Source: an uncultured Lachnospiraceae bacterium
Lineage (GTDB): Bacteria; Bacillota; Clostridia; Lachnospirales; Lachnospiraceae
Assembly (NCBI GenBank): GCA_905199445.1
Contig: CAJKGK010000003.1
Location: forward strand, 1-64,000
Direction of reading: 5' to 3'
DNA: 64,000 bases
Shown here: positions 16,863 through 26,151 of the stretch, one piece after another
How the letters are laid out: each line of letters begins with the position of its first letter
Position numbering within the stretch: the stretch's first letter is position 1
Position numbers and translations under genes: made by a program
Notes under the pieces: model-generated
Seen by the model: the letters and a program-made list of their open reading frames with translations, nothing else
What the model was told of the DNA's origin: nothing
The model's database searches: none

Positions 16863-18164
16863 TTAATGATCCAAAGGCTGGGATGCCAGTGTATGGAAAG
16901 TATTTTCAATCGCCTGTGCGGTTGCTGCAAGCTCCTGATCGCTGTGCATAGCTCCTATAAATACTGCCTCAAACTGAGACGGCGCCACATAAATCCCCTG
17001 ACGGATCATCTCTGCAAAATAACGCTTAAACATTTCCAGATCCGAAGTCATCACATCTCTGTAGGATGACACCGGGCGGGATGTAAAAAATACACTTAAA
17101 AGGGAACCTGCCCGGTTCACCCAAACCGGTATATTATATTTTTGCGCACTTTGTTTAAAAGCGTTTTCCATAAAAGCACCCTTACGGTCTATAGAATCAT
17201 ACACATCCGGATTTTCCTTTAAAAGCTTTAAAGTGGCCAATCCGGCTGCAACGGCTGCAGGATTTCCTGAAAGGGTTCCGGCCTGATAAACCGGGCCATC
17301 CGGCGATACCATGGACATGATCTCTTTTTTTCCGCAATAGGCTGCCAATGGCATTCCGCCGCCGATAATCTTTCCAAGAGTTGCCATATCCGGCACAACG
17401 CCATAGTAATCCTGAGCACCCCCATAGCTTAAACGAAATCCTGTGATGACCTCATCGAAAATAAGAACCGTTTTGTATTTTTCAGTAATTTCCCGAAGTC
17501 CCTGAAGAAATCCTGGCTTTGGAGGGACAACGCCCATATTTGCAGCCACAGGTTCCACAATTAAAGCGGCAATCTGTGAACCGTATTTTTCAAAAATGGC
17601 GGTCACACTGTCCAGATCATTATAGGCTGCCGTCAGGGTGGTGGCCGCGTAGGCTGCCGGAACCCCTGCAGAGGTCGGCACATTTTCCGTCAGCAAGCCG
17701 CTGCCGGCCTTTACAAGAAGTCCGTCAGAATGTCCATGGTAACAGCCTTCAAACTTAACAATTAAGTCCCTGCCTGTGTAGCCTCTGGCCGCCCGAACAG
17801 CGCTCATCACTGCCTCTGTGCCGGAATTCACCAGCCGAACCATCTGGGCACAGGGAACGGCATCCACAATCATCTGGGCCAGCTCAACTTCTCCGGCAGT
17901 GGGTGCCCCGTAGCTTGTTCCGTTGGCTGCTGCCTCACAAACGGCCTTCACCACCTGCGGATGGGCATGTCCCCAGATCATCGGGCCCCATGAACCTACA
18001 TAATCAATATATTCCTGCTGATCCACATCATAAATTTTTGAGCCGCAGGCACGACTGATAAATCTGGGGGTCATTCCCACGGCACGATAAGCCCGCACAG
18101 GACTGCTCACACCTCCGGGCATCAGACTTTTTGCCTGCTCAAATAACCGTTCGCTGTTATTCAC
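16863..18164 (-). CDS. hemL: Glutamate-1-semialdehyde 2,1-aminomutase
   Basis: A 433-residue PLP-dependent aminomutase that makes 5-aminolevulinate. It has LMPGGVSSPVRAYRAVG at the N-terminus, GCYHGHSDGLLVKAGSG, FDEVITGFR and the PLP lysine in LGKIIGGGMP. The start is a GTG at 18164 overlapping the hemB stop (GTGA), with AAAGGAGG just upstream inside hemB. Its substrate comes from HemA, encoded 5 genes upstream in the same cluster. Confidence 0.96.
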   Translation of the reverse strand: MNNSERLFEQAKSLMPGGVSSPVRAYRAVGMTPRFISRACGSKIYDVDQQEYIDYVGSWGPMIWGHAHPQVVKAVCEAAANGTSYGAPTAGEVELAQMIVDAVPCAQMVRLVNSGTEAVMSAVRAARGYTGRDLIVKFEGCYHGHSDGLLVKAGSGLLTENVPTSAGVPAAYAATTLTAAYNDLDSVTAIFEKYGSQIAALIVEPVAANMGVVPPKPGFLQGLREITEKYKTVLIFDEVITGFRLSYGGAQDYYGVVPDMATLGKIIGGGMPLAAYCGKKEIMSMVSPDGPVYQAGTLSGNPAAVAAGLATLKLLKENPDVYDSIDRKGAFMENAFKQSAQKYNIPVWVNRAGSLLSVFFTSRPVSSYRDVMTSDLEMFKRYFAEMIRQGIYVAPSQFEAVFIGAMHSDQELAATAQAIENTFHTLASQPLDH

Positions 18165-19141
18165 TGAAAATCCTCCTTTAACCACCGGGCAATATCCAAC
18201 GCATAGTATGTAATAATCATTTTGGCACCTGCCCGTTTCATTGCGGTCATACTCTCCATAACAACCGCTTTTTCATTGATCCAGCCATTCATTGCCGCTG
18301 CCTTCATCATGGAATACTCACCACTGACACTGTAAGTACACAGAGGCAGCGAAAATTCCTCGCCAATGGTTTTGACGATATCAAGGTAAGCCAGGGCCGG
18401 CTTTACCATAAGAATATCTGCCCCTTCCTCTACATCCAGAGTAGCTTCCACAAGGGCCTCTTTTTTATTCCGCCAGTCCATCTGATAAGATTTGCGATCA
18501 CCAAAGGCGGGGGCAGAATCTGCGGCTTCCCGGAATGGCCCGTAAAAAGCCGAAGCATACTTAATGCTATAGGCCATAATCAAAGTGTCTTCAAAGCCGG
18601 CCTCATCCAATGTACGGCGCATATGCCCGATTCGTCCATCCATCATATCCGACGGCGCCACAATATCCGCCCCGGCTCTGGCCGTTGAGAGTGCTGCCTT
18701 TGAAAGCAGCTCCAACGTCGGATCATTGAGAATTTTTCCTTCATGAACGACACCGCAATGGCCGTGATCCGTATATTCACACAGACAAATATCTGCAATA
18801 CAAATCATGTCCGGGTAAACAGATTTAGTCAGGCGCAGGGCCCGCTGCACAATCCCGTGTTCATCGTAAGCACCGCTGCCGCAGCAATCCTTATGATCCG
18901 GCACACCGAAAAAGATCACAGCCCGTACACCGCTGTCATAAATTTCATGAAGATGCACCTCAAATCGGTCCAGAGAATAGTGATAAATACCTGGCATAGA
19001 TTCAATCTCTGTCTGAATGTTTTCCCCTTCCACAACAAATACCGGATAAATCAGATCCGAGACATGCAGATCTGTTTCATGAACAAGATTTCTGATTTGT
19101 GCACTGCCTCTTAAACGTCTGGGTCTTCTTGTTAAATTCAT
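18161..19141 (-). CDS. hemB: Porphobilinogen synthase (delta-aminolevulinate dehydratase)
   Basis: A 326-residue enzyme that joins two 5-aminolevulinates into porphobilinogen. It begins RPRRLRGSAQIRNLVHET and carries the zinc-type cysteine site ICLCEYTDHGHCG (about residue 118-130), the Schiff-base lysine region ILMVKPALAYLDIV and SGEYSMMKAA. ATGA overlap with the end of the hemC fusion couples translation. Confidence 0.97.
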   Translation of the reverse strand: MNLTRRPRRLRGSAQIRNLVHETDLHVSDLIYPVFVVEGENIQTEIESMPGIYHYSLDRFEVHLHEIYDSGVRAVIFFGVPDHKDCCGSGAYDEHGIVQRALRLTKSVYPDMICIADICLCEYTDHGHCGVVHEGKILNDPTLELLSKAALSTARAGADIVAPSDMMDGRIGHMRRTLDEAGFEDTLIMAYSIKYASAFYGPFREAADSAPAFGDRKSYQMDWRNKKEALVEATLDVEEGADILMVKPALAYLDIVKTIGEEFSLPLCTYSVSGEYSMMKAAAMNGWINEKAVVMESMTAMKRAGAKMIITYYALDIARWLKEDFQ

Positions 19142-21678
19142 TCAAAACGCTTCCTTTCTTCTGACGCTATATCTTCTTTAATACATGCCACAATACCGTC
19201 TACAGTAAATTCTCCGGCTGTACGGTATACCTTTATTTCCCGGTCGATGGCGGCCTGTGCCGTTACCGGACCGATACAAATCACCTTTCCCGAAATATTT
19301 CGGGCATCCGGCAGCAGCGTATCAAACGCCGCCACGGCAGAAGCACTGCAAAAAGTCACATAATCCGCCTGGGCAGCAGCCTCCAAAAGCTGTCCCCTTC
19401 TTCGTTCATCTGTTTTTGTTTCATAAAACGCAATGGCATCAAAAGGAATATTTGCCTCTGCAAGTGCCTCATCTAAAATTCTGGAAGCTTCCTTTGCCCG
19501 CAGCAGCAGTACCCGCTGCCCTGTTTGATGGTTTATTTGATGATCATGATCCGTTTCTTCATAATCATGGTTCTTTTTTTCATTTTCGGCAATTTGTCTC
19601 AGATATGCAGGCAGCACCTTAGACAGTTCCTGGCTTGTATAGGTATCCGGCATACAGTCACAATATATACCATGATCAGCCAGTGCATCGGCTGTTCCCT
19701 GGCCGATCACCGCAAATTTTATATGGCTGAACAATCGCAGATCAATTTTATATGCCCTGAGTTTTTCAAAGAACAAATCTACGCCGTTTTTACTTGTTAA
19801 TACAATCCATCCGTATTGATCAATGGACATCAGTGCCTCTTTAATCCGGACATCACAAATGGCCTGTATGTCAATCAGCGGTACATGAATACAGTCTGCC
19901 CCCAGCGCCTGAAGGCTTTTTCCCAGTTTTTCAGAAACAGCCCGTGTGCCTGTGATTAAAACGCTTTTTCCCATAAGGGGCTGTGCATGGTACCAGTTTA
20001 ATGCACCGTGAAGGCTGACCACAGGCCCCACGATGGTGATTGCCGGTGTTTTTATTTTAAGCTTTTTAACCACATCGCCGATAGACTCCAGCGTCCCCAT
20101 GGCCAGACGCTGTCCCGGCATCGTCCCTTTTTCTATAACAGCAGCCGGTGTTTTGGGATCTTTTCCGGCCTGTATAAGTCGTCCACAGATTTCCTCTAAA
20201 TTTTTAAGTCCCATGAGAAACACAAGGGTTCCTTCTGTCCTGGCCAGCATTTTATAATCCGGCCTTAATGCATCCGGCCCGTCAGCACTGTGTCCGGTAA
20301 TCACATGAAAGGATGAAGCCATGCCTCTGTGAGTCACCGGTATCCCCTGGTAAGCGGCCACTGCATAAGCGGAAGATACGCCGGGGACAATTTCAAAATC
20401 AATACCATGCGCCCTAAGCGCCAGACATTCCTCACCGCCCCGTCCGAAAATCAACGGATCCCCGCCTTTAAGACGAACAACATTTTTACCATCCAAGGCA
20501 GCACGAACAAGACAGTGATTGATTTCTTCCTGAGTCATAAAATGATGGCCCGAACGTTTTCCTGCAAATATCAGCTCCGCATCCGGCCGGACATAAACAA
20601 GCAGATTTTCCGATGCCAGACTGTCATACACAACCACATCTGCTGTTTTTAAATATTGAAGCCCCCGAACCGTGATCAGGCCCTCGTCTCCCGGTCCGGC
20701 ACCCACAAGGTATACATGTCCCGGTTTAATCGGGCTTAAAAGTCTGGCGGCGGCAGCCGAACCAATATCCTCCGCTGACTTTAACAGACCGCTGACGGTA
20801 ATTTTCTCACCGTTTTTTCCATTATCCGCAAAATAGGCCGTCAGTTCCAGTCCCCCGCCAGTTACCCGAGAAACAGCCGCCGCAGGTGCATTGCAGCTGC
20901 CGCCGATTCCGTTTAAAAACGCCCGCTCAGCCATAAGCATGGCCTGCGTTTTGGAATCAGAGACAGCCTTTATAATATTCTCTATCCGAACATCTGATTT
21001 CCTATATTCGGCCGCCAAAATCCCCTGGCAGGCCGCAGGTATCAAATCAGTTTCTGAAACCGGCTCATATTTAAAACGGCTGTAGTCAAAATCAGTCATT
21101 GCCTGCTCTCCCAGGCACTTTGTAAGCCATTGACTGGATTTTAAAGCCATCAGCCGGTCAAGACCTGCTTTAGCCAACACAATTGCATCATATTCTTTAC
21201 GTTCCAGTTTTAAAAGTCTGGTCTGTACATTCCCCCTGATTGGCTTAATCTCAATTTTCGGATTTAAGGCTTTTAACTGAAGTGCCCGGCGCAGACTGCC
21301 TGTTCCAACCACGCATCCCGACTCCATCTGCCTCACAGGAATGCCGTTCATAGTGACAACCACATCGTTGACAGTCCCACGGGTACAAACTGAGGCCATG
21401 GCCAGTCCATCCAAAAGACGAACAGGCATATCCTTTGCACTGTGGACAGCCAAATCAATGCGCCCCTCCAGCAACGCCTGCTCCAGTTCCCCTGTAAACA
21501 CACCTTTACCTCCAAAGCTGTCCAGAGACCGGTCAAGGCGTTCATCCCCTTTTGTGGACATGGGAATGACCTCCGGTTCCAGGTCGGGAAAATGGCATCT
21601 GATCTGCTCTGTGACAAGACAGGTCTGAATCAATGCCAGCAGACTTTTTCGTGTTCCGATTCTGATTTTATTTTTCAT
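19138..21678 (-). CDS. hemC-cobA-hemD: Trifunctional HemC-CobA-HemD (porphobilinogen deaminase, uroporphyrinogen III methyltransferase, uroporphyrinogen III synthase)
   Basis: An 846-residue fusion. Residues about 1-310 are porphobilinogen deaminase (IRIGTRKSLLALIQT, GSLRRALQLKAL, dipyrromethane cysteine in GIGGSCNAPAAA). Residues about 320-560 are SAM-dependent uroporphyrinogen III methyltransferase (VYLVGAGPGDEGLITVRG, VRLKGGDPLIFGRGGEE, GVSSAYAVAAYQGIPVTHRG). Residues about 570-846 are uroporphyrinogen III synthase (GKSVLITGTRAV, FCSASAVAAF). The HemD part has a His/Asp-rich insertion (NHDYEETDHDHQINH) in a linker. One chain thus converts porphobilinogen to precorrin-2. I start it at the ATG at 21678 after AAGGGAG; an ATG five codons earlier is less well placed. 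Confidence 0.96.
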   Translation of the reverse strand: MKNKIRIGTRKSLLALIQTCLVTEQIRCHFPDLEPEVIPMSTKGDERLDRSLDSFGGKGVFTGELEQALLEGRIDLAVHSAKDMPVRLLDGLAMASVCTRGTVNDVVVTMNGIPVRQMESGCVVGTGSLRRALQLKALNPKIEIKPIRGNVQTRLLKLERKEYDAIVLAKAGLDRLMALKSSQWLTKCLGEQAMTDFDYSRFKYEPVSETDLIPAACQGILAAEYRKSDVRIENIIKAVSDSKTQAMLMAERAFLNGIGGSCNAPAAAVSRVTGGGLELTAYFADNGKNGEKITVSGLLKSAEDIGSAAAARLLSPIKPGHVYLVGAGPGDEGLITVRGLQYLKTADVVVYDSLASENLLVYVRPDAELIFAGKRSGHHFMTQEEINHCLVRAALDGKNVVRLKGGDPLIFGRGGEECLALRAHGIDFEIVPGVSSAYAVAAYQGIPVTHRGMASSFHVITGHSADGPDALRPDYKMLARTEGTLVFLMGLKNLEEICGRLIQAGKDPKTPAAVIEKGTMPGQRLAMGTLESIGDVVKKLKIKTPAITIVGPVVSLHGALNWYHAQPLMGKSVLITGTRAVSEKLGKSLQALGADCIHVPLIDIQAICDVRIKEALMSIDQYGWIVLTSKNGVDLFFEKLRAYKIDLRLFSHIKFAVIGQGTADALADHGIYCDCMPDTYTSQELSKVLPAYLRQIAENEKKNHDYEETDHDHQINHQTGQRVLLLRAKEASRILDEALAEANIPFDAIAFYETKTDERRRGQLLEAAAQADYVTFCSASAVAAFDTLLPDARNISGKVICIGPVTAQAAIDREIKVYRTAGEFTVDGIVACIKEDIASEERKRFE

Positions 21679-22330
21679 AGCAGCTCCCTTCATTTTTTAA
21701 AATATTCCAGACAGCCTCATCGGGGATTTCACCTTCATGAGCCATACCGTAGGTGACGAGCCTGTTCATCACGTTCTTTCGTTCCATCTGATTTTCCACA
21801 TTTTCCAGGACAAACATTCTCAGTTCTTTAAGGCGGAGCAAAAGTGGCCCGTACCATTCCGGCAGCAGCTCATCCATGTTTTGCCGAATCTGGCTGGTCA
21901 GAGCCGGAACCGCTCCGGATGTGGTCACTGCCGCCACCACATCCCCGCGGACAGTGACTGCCGGAAAAACAAAGCTTGAGGCCTGGCTCTCCACGGCACA
22001 GTTGACCCATATATTTCTCGATTTACAGTAGTCTGCCACAACCTGATTAAACACCCTGTCGCCGGTGGCACAGACCACCAAAAAAGCGTCTCCGATACAG
22101 TCAAATACCTGGGAAGGGAATTGGGGATCCCATCGGCACACTTTAAGGACGCCAAGACTTTCCTCTTTTTTTTGTGCTTCCAGAAACGGCTCACAAAAGG
22201 AATCCGCAAAAACCCGAATAGAAGCGCCAAACCTTTTTAAAGTCAAAACTTTCCGAAAAGCCACAGGACCGCCGCCAAAAACAACACAGGATTTATTTTC
22301 CAAATCTATAAATAAAGGAAATGCAGGCAT
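21668..22330 (-). CDS. Precorrin-2 dehydrogenase-like protein (SirC/Met8p N-terminal type)
   Basis: A 220-residue protein with the Rossmann motif CVVFGGGPVAFRKVLTLKRFGA (residues about 15-36), VVCATGDRVFNQVV and SSFVFPAVTVRGDVVAAVTTSGAVPAL, as in CysG N-terminal, Met8p and SirC proteins that oxidise precorrin-2 to sirohydrochlorin and may insert metal. The conserved VVDD aspartates are replaced: the segment reads VNCAVESQ, with Val113 and Glu114 at the usual Asp positions. It overlaps the start of the hemC fusion by 11 bases. Start chosen at 22330 because the upstream cbiH stop is at 22335. Confidence 0.85.
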   Translation of the reverse strand: MPAFPLFIDLENKSCVVFGGGPVAFRKVLTLKRFGASIRVFADSFCEPFLEAQKKEESLGVLKVCRWDPQFPSQVFDCIGDAFLVVCATGDRVFNQVVADYCKSRNIWVNCAVESQASSFVFPAVTVRGDVVAAVTTSGAVPALTSQIRQNMDELLPEWYGPLLLRLKELRMFVLENVENQMERKNVMNRLVTYGMAHEGEIPDEAVWNILKNEGSCYEK

Positions 22331-22334
22331 TTTT

Positions 22335-23084
22335 CTAACCTCTGAAATAATCTTTACACTCATAGCCCCTGGGGGTAATCATCCGTCCATCGGCGACATA
22401 GGTATGAGAATTCCCGATAATCACAACGCAAAACATATCTATGCAGGCATCCTTTAAGGCACCTAAGGTTGTTATTTGGTGCTGCTCACCGTCCCGTCCT
22501 GCATTACGGACAATCCCCACCGGAGTATGTGCAGGCTGATGCTTCATTATAATTTCGGCAGCCATATCCACATAAGCATATCTTTTTTTGCTTTTAGGAT
22601 TATACAGACAAATCACAAAATCACCTGCGGCCGCACATTCCACCCGCTTCATGATCTGCTCCAAAGGTGTCATCAAATCACTGAGACTAATCACCGCAAA
22701 ATCATGCATCAGCGGGGCCCCCAGAACTGCAGCGGCCGCACTGGCTGCCGTCATACCAGGCACAATCTCCACTTCAAGATCAGCCCCCATATCCTCAGCC
22801 ATCTGAAGCACAATACCGGCCATTCCGTAAATACCGCTGTCACCACTGCTGATCATCGCCACGGTCTGCCCTTTAAGTGCCTCATCAATGGCCAGCCTGC
22901 AGCGGTCAATTTCCTGCCGCATAGGCGTACTTATATATTTTTTTTCCGGAAATATTTTTTTCATCAGCTCAACATAAGTTGTATAGCCGGTGATAACGTC
23001 AGCCTCCCTCATGACCTGTGCCGCCTGATGAGTCATATAGCGGTAATCACCAGGTCCAAAGCCTACCACAAATAACTTTGCCAT
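22335..23084 (-). CDS. cbiH: Cobalt-precorrin-3 C17-methyltransferase
   Basis: A 249-residue SAM-dependent corrin methyltransferase of the CbiH/CobJ family, which methylates C-17 and contracts the ring. It has LFVVGFGPGDYRYMTHQA, AMISSGDSGIYGMAG, EIVPGMTAASAAAA and LYNPKSKKR, all typical of this member. GAAAGG precedes the ATG. It lies 3 bases after hemA and 4 bases before the sirC-like gene. Confidence 0.94.
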   Translation of the reverse strand: MAKLFVVGFGPGDYRYMTHQAAQVMREADVITGYTTYVELMKKIFPEKKYISTPMRQEIDRCRLAIDEALKGQTVAMISSGDSGIYGMAGIVLQMAEDMGADLEVEIVPGMTAASAAAAVLGAPLMHDFAVISLSDLMTPLEQIMKRVECAAAGDFVICLYNPKSKKRYAYVDMAAEIIMKHQPAHTPVGIVRNAGRDGEQHQITTLGALKDACIDMFCVVIIGNSHTYVADGRMITPRGYECKDYFRG

Positions 23085-23087
23085 AAA

Positions 23088-24320
23088 TTATCCTTTCTGC
23101 CACTGCCATGGCTTTAAGCACCGGACAAACGCCCCCAGTTCTTCAGGGGTCACATCTTCCCGAACTCTATAAAAAAACTTATCCAGAGCCTTGTCAATGC
23201 CCGATTTTTCAGCGTCTTCTAAAATCACAGTCTTTACCTGAGCAAACCGTTCAAGAGAATTTTGAAAAATCATCCATTTTTCAAACTGGGCCTCATAGTC
23301 CTCTAAAATCATCTGAGCCTGGCCCGCCTGCTCCAGCTTTTTTTCATTATTTTCTCTGGCAGTTTTTCCGAAATCGTCAATATTGCTGCACAAAACATTT
23401 TCAATCGTCCCAATCCGACTTTCAATATCCATAGGCACCGCCAGATCCATGAATGCTCTGGGCCGATTATCCCCGCAGGCTCTGGCTGCCTCCAGGGTTT
23501 TAGCCGTAGGATCATAGGTCAGCGTATAATGAGGACTTGCGGTGGCACTGATCACCACATCCATCTGTGACAAATACCGGTACCGGTCATCATAATGAAT
23601 CTGCATATATCCGGTCTGATTTTTATCCCAGCACTGCACAATCCCATGGCCGGTATTTCTTGATGTGACATACACATGAGCGCCATAATCTGACAGCAAA
23701 TTTTTAAGAACAATCGAACCAATCTTTCCGGAAGCCCCGATCAGCATAATATTTTTTCCCGCCAGAGTTCCCAAAAAATCTCTGGCCGCTTTAATACATA
23801 TACTGGCCGCAGATACCGGCGTTTTCGAAAGCAGGGTGTCTGTCTTCACCTTTTTTGCAGCGGTGACGGCATACCGGAAAAAGGTATTCAGATAAGTATG
23901 GCTTGCCCCTTCTTCCATCGCCAGCTGATGCGCAGCCTTTACCTGCCCCAGAATCTGGTCTTCACCCATAATCATGGAATCCAGACCGCAGGCAACCATA
24001 AACAGATGGTGGATGGCTCTTGTACCGGAATAAAAACGGAAATACTGCTCAATATTTTTTTCCTTTTCCTGTTCTGCCCCTGCCTGCATACACCAAAGCC
24101 TGCTCACCTCCTCAAAAATTTCCCGTTCCCGTTGCGCCTCGCCGGACCAGGTATAAATCTCTGTCCGATTACAGGTCGAGATGATCACCGCCTCCTCCAC
24201 AACCTGGCCGTGGGTCAGCCGGTGAAGGAACGTTCTCTGTGCCTGATGATCGAAAGCAAACCGCTGACGAATTTCCAGGGGTGCATTTTTATGGCTCATA
24301 CTGATTAACTGTATACTCAT
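23088..24320 (-). CDS. hemA: Glutamyl-tRNA reductase
   Basis: A 410-residue enzyme that reduces glutamyl-tRNA to glutamate-1-semialdehyde, the first step of tetrapyrrole synthesis. It carries the catalytic cysteine in ISTCNRTEIY (about residue 48), CGLDSMIMGEDQILGQVK, and an NADPH fold with LIGASGKIGSIVLKNL. The cbiG stop overlaps the ATG at 24320 (ATGA), with AAAGGA 9 bases upstream; an ATG three codons earlier has no room for a binding site. Its presence among cbi genes means the cluster feeds itself from glutamate. Confidence 0.96.
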   Translation of the reverse strand: MSIQLISMSHKNAPLEIRQRFAFDHQAQRTFLHRLTHGQVVEEAVIISTCNRTEIYTWSGEAQREREIFEEVSRLWCMQAGAEQEKEKNIEQYFRFYSGTRAIHHLFMVACGLDSMIMGEDQILGQVKAAHQLAMEEGASHTYLNTFFRYAVTAAKKVKTDTLLSKTPVSAASICIKAARDFLGTLAGKNIMLIGASGKIGSIVLKNLLSDYGAHVYVTSRNTGHGIVQCWDKNQTGYMQIHYDDRYRYLSQMDVVISATASPHYTLTYDPTAKTLEAARACGDNRPRAFMDLAVPMDIESRIGTIENVLCSNIDDFGKTARENNEKKLEQAGQAQMILEDYEAQFEKWMIFQNSLERFAQVKTVILEDAEKSGIDKALDKFFYRVREDVTPEELGAFVRCLKPWQWQKG

Positions 24321-25354
24321 ATTATCCATTCCTTTATCTCTTCCCCGAGGGCAAAAGTAATCCCCGGGAATATGGTTTTCCTCACAAGCAGGCGACTGTG
24401 GCCATCGCCTGCACCAATCAGCGCACAGGCCTCACATACGGAAGCCACTCCGGTCACCTGTCTGACAAAATCAGATGTCGCAAAAAGACCGGAGTTTTCC
24501 AGTGCCTGAATCTTCTCATTGGCCACAACGGTGACCTTAAGTCCTGTTTGTCGGGCGAATGCCTGTATACAGGCCTCATTTTGTTTCAGACCAATGGTGG
24601 CCAGGCCGCAAAGAGCGTCACGGTCAAAATGATTCATCTCCATAAACGATTCAAATGCCTGAAAAAACATTTTAGGGTCTGTATTTTTTTTGCAGCCCAT
24701 CCCCAGCCATAAATTTCTTGGCCGTAAATACAGAACATGCTGCCACTGATCAAAAGATCGCTGATCCACCATACAGTCATGGCCGATGCAAACACAGACC
24801 TCTGCGGCCGGCAGATCCCCTGCTGACGTGATCACACGGACATTTTCAGGAAAATCTCCTTTTAAAGGATAAGGGCAAATCACATCCACCGGTGCCCGCT
24901 CTACCATGGCTGTGCTAATATATTTTAATGTATGGATATTTTCAATCAACATATGATTTCTGGCTGCAAACAGATCAAAAGCCAGTGTCCCGGACACATC
25001 CGTGGCTGTTGTGATCACCGCCTGTCCGCCGGACAGATCAGCAACCCTCTGGGCCAGCCAGTTGGCGCCGCCAAGATGACCGGACAGAAGGCTGACCGCA
25101 AAAGCGCCATCCTGATCCATCACGACAACTGCAGGGTCTCTGGTTTTGGATTTTAAAAGGGGCGCGATTGTTCGCACCACAATCCCGGCAGCCATAATAA
25201 AAACAAAGCCATCATACACATCCCACACCCCGGCAACTGTCTGGGCAAGGGAAACCCCTTCTTTTTTAGGAAAAAACCTGGCATTTAAACATTGTGAAAG
25301 CCGACGGGCCAATACGGTCCCGGATTGAGTTAATGCAAAAAAAGCGATATTCAC
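24317..25354 (-). CDS. cbiG: Cobalt-precorrin-5A hydrolase
   Basis: A 345-residue CbiG, which opens the delta-lactone of cobalt-precorrin-5A and releases acetaldehyde. The N-terminal half has FVFIMAAGIVVRTIAPLLKSKTRDPAVVVMD and LLSGHLGGANWLA; the C-terminal CbiG domain has LWLGMGCKKNTD and CGLATIGLKQNEACI. The start is a GTG sharing bases with the cbiF stop (GTGA). Confidence 0.95.
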   Translation of the reverse strand: MNIAFFALTQSGTVLARRLSQCLNARFFPKKEGVSLAQTVAGVWDVYDGFVFIMAAGIVVRTIAPLLKSKTRDPAVVVMDQDGAFAVSLLSGHLGGANWLAQRVADLSGGQAVITTATDVSGTLAFDLFAARNHMLIENIHTLKYISTAMVERAPVDVICPYPLKGDFPENVRVITSAGDLPAAEVCVCIGHDCMVDQRSFDQWQHVLYLRPRNLWLGMGCKKNTDPKMFFQAFESFMEMNHFDRDALCGLATIGLKQNEACIQAFARQTGLKVTVVANEKIQALENSGLFATSDFVRQVTGVASVCEACALIGAGDGHSRLLVRKTIFPGITFALGEEIKEWII

Positions 25355-26151
25355 AAAACCTCATCTCCCTTTATATTCGGATCATCACTATCTTTACTCA
25401 ACTTAATCCCTTGCCTGTATTCTGTGGTAAAGGTTTTGTCATACAGCCGGGACAGTTCATACGTATCCCCCAAAAAATCGCCTACCACAACCAGCGCTGT
25501 CTTTGTAATATCGGCCGCCTTCACCTTTGCGGCAATATTGGTCAGATCTCCCCGAACAATCTGTTCATCCGGCCAGGTTGCCTTATACACAACCGCTGCC
25601 GGCGTTTTGGGATCGTAAACCGAACTTAAAATCTGTGCCAGAGATTCAATCATACCTACACTTAAAAAAATGATCATGGTCGATTGATGTCTGGCCAGCT
25701 CCACAAGCTTTTCCTTTTCAGGCACAGGGGTTTTCCCTTCCATCCGGGTTAGAATTACCGTCTGGCTGACTCCGGGAAGGGTATATTCTTTTTTCAGACT
25801 GGCCGCTGCCCCCAAAAATGAACTGACCCCGGGAATCACCTCATAACTGATGCCACGAACTTCAAGCGCATCCATCTGCTCCCTGATTGCCCCGAAAACA
25901 GACGGATCTCCCGTATGCACCCGAGCAACATGCTGCCCGTTTTTCCATGCAGTCTCCATGATATCAACCACTTCTTCCAGGGTCATGTAAGCGCTGTTAT
26001 ATACCCTCGCATCACTTTTTCGTCCATCCAGCACATGGACATTCACAAGTGAACCTGCATAAATAATCACATCCGCACTGTCAATCATACGTTTTCCTTT
26101 AACAGTCACCAGCTCCGGGTCTCCCGGACCTGCTCCGATAAAATAGATCAT
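25351..26151 (-). CDS. cbiF: Cobalt-precorrin-4 C11-methyltransferase
   Basis: A 266-residue SAM-dependent methyltransferase of the CbiF/CobM family. It begins MIYFIGAGPGDPELVTVKG and contains VARVHTGDPSVFGAIREQMDAL, EVIPGVSSFLGAAASLKKEYTLPG and MIIFLSVGMIE. Its ATG shares one base with the cbiL stop (TAATG). Confidence 0.96.
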   Translation of the reverse strand: MIYFIGAGPGDPELVTVKGKRMIDSADVIIYAGSLVNVHVLDGRKSDARVYNSAYMTLEEVVDIMETAWKNGQHVARVHTGDPSVFGAIREQMDALEVRGISYEVIPGVSSFLGAAASLKKEYTLPGVSQTVILTRMEGKTPVPEKEKLVELARHQSTMIIFLSVGMIESLAQILSSVYDPKTPAAVVYKATWPDEQIVRGDLTNIAAKVKAADITKTALVVVGDFLGDTYELSRLYDKTFTTEYRQGIKLSKDSDDPNIKGDEVL

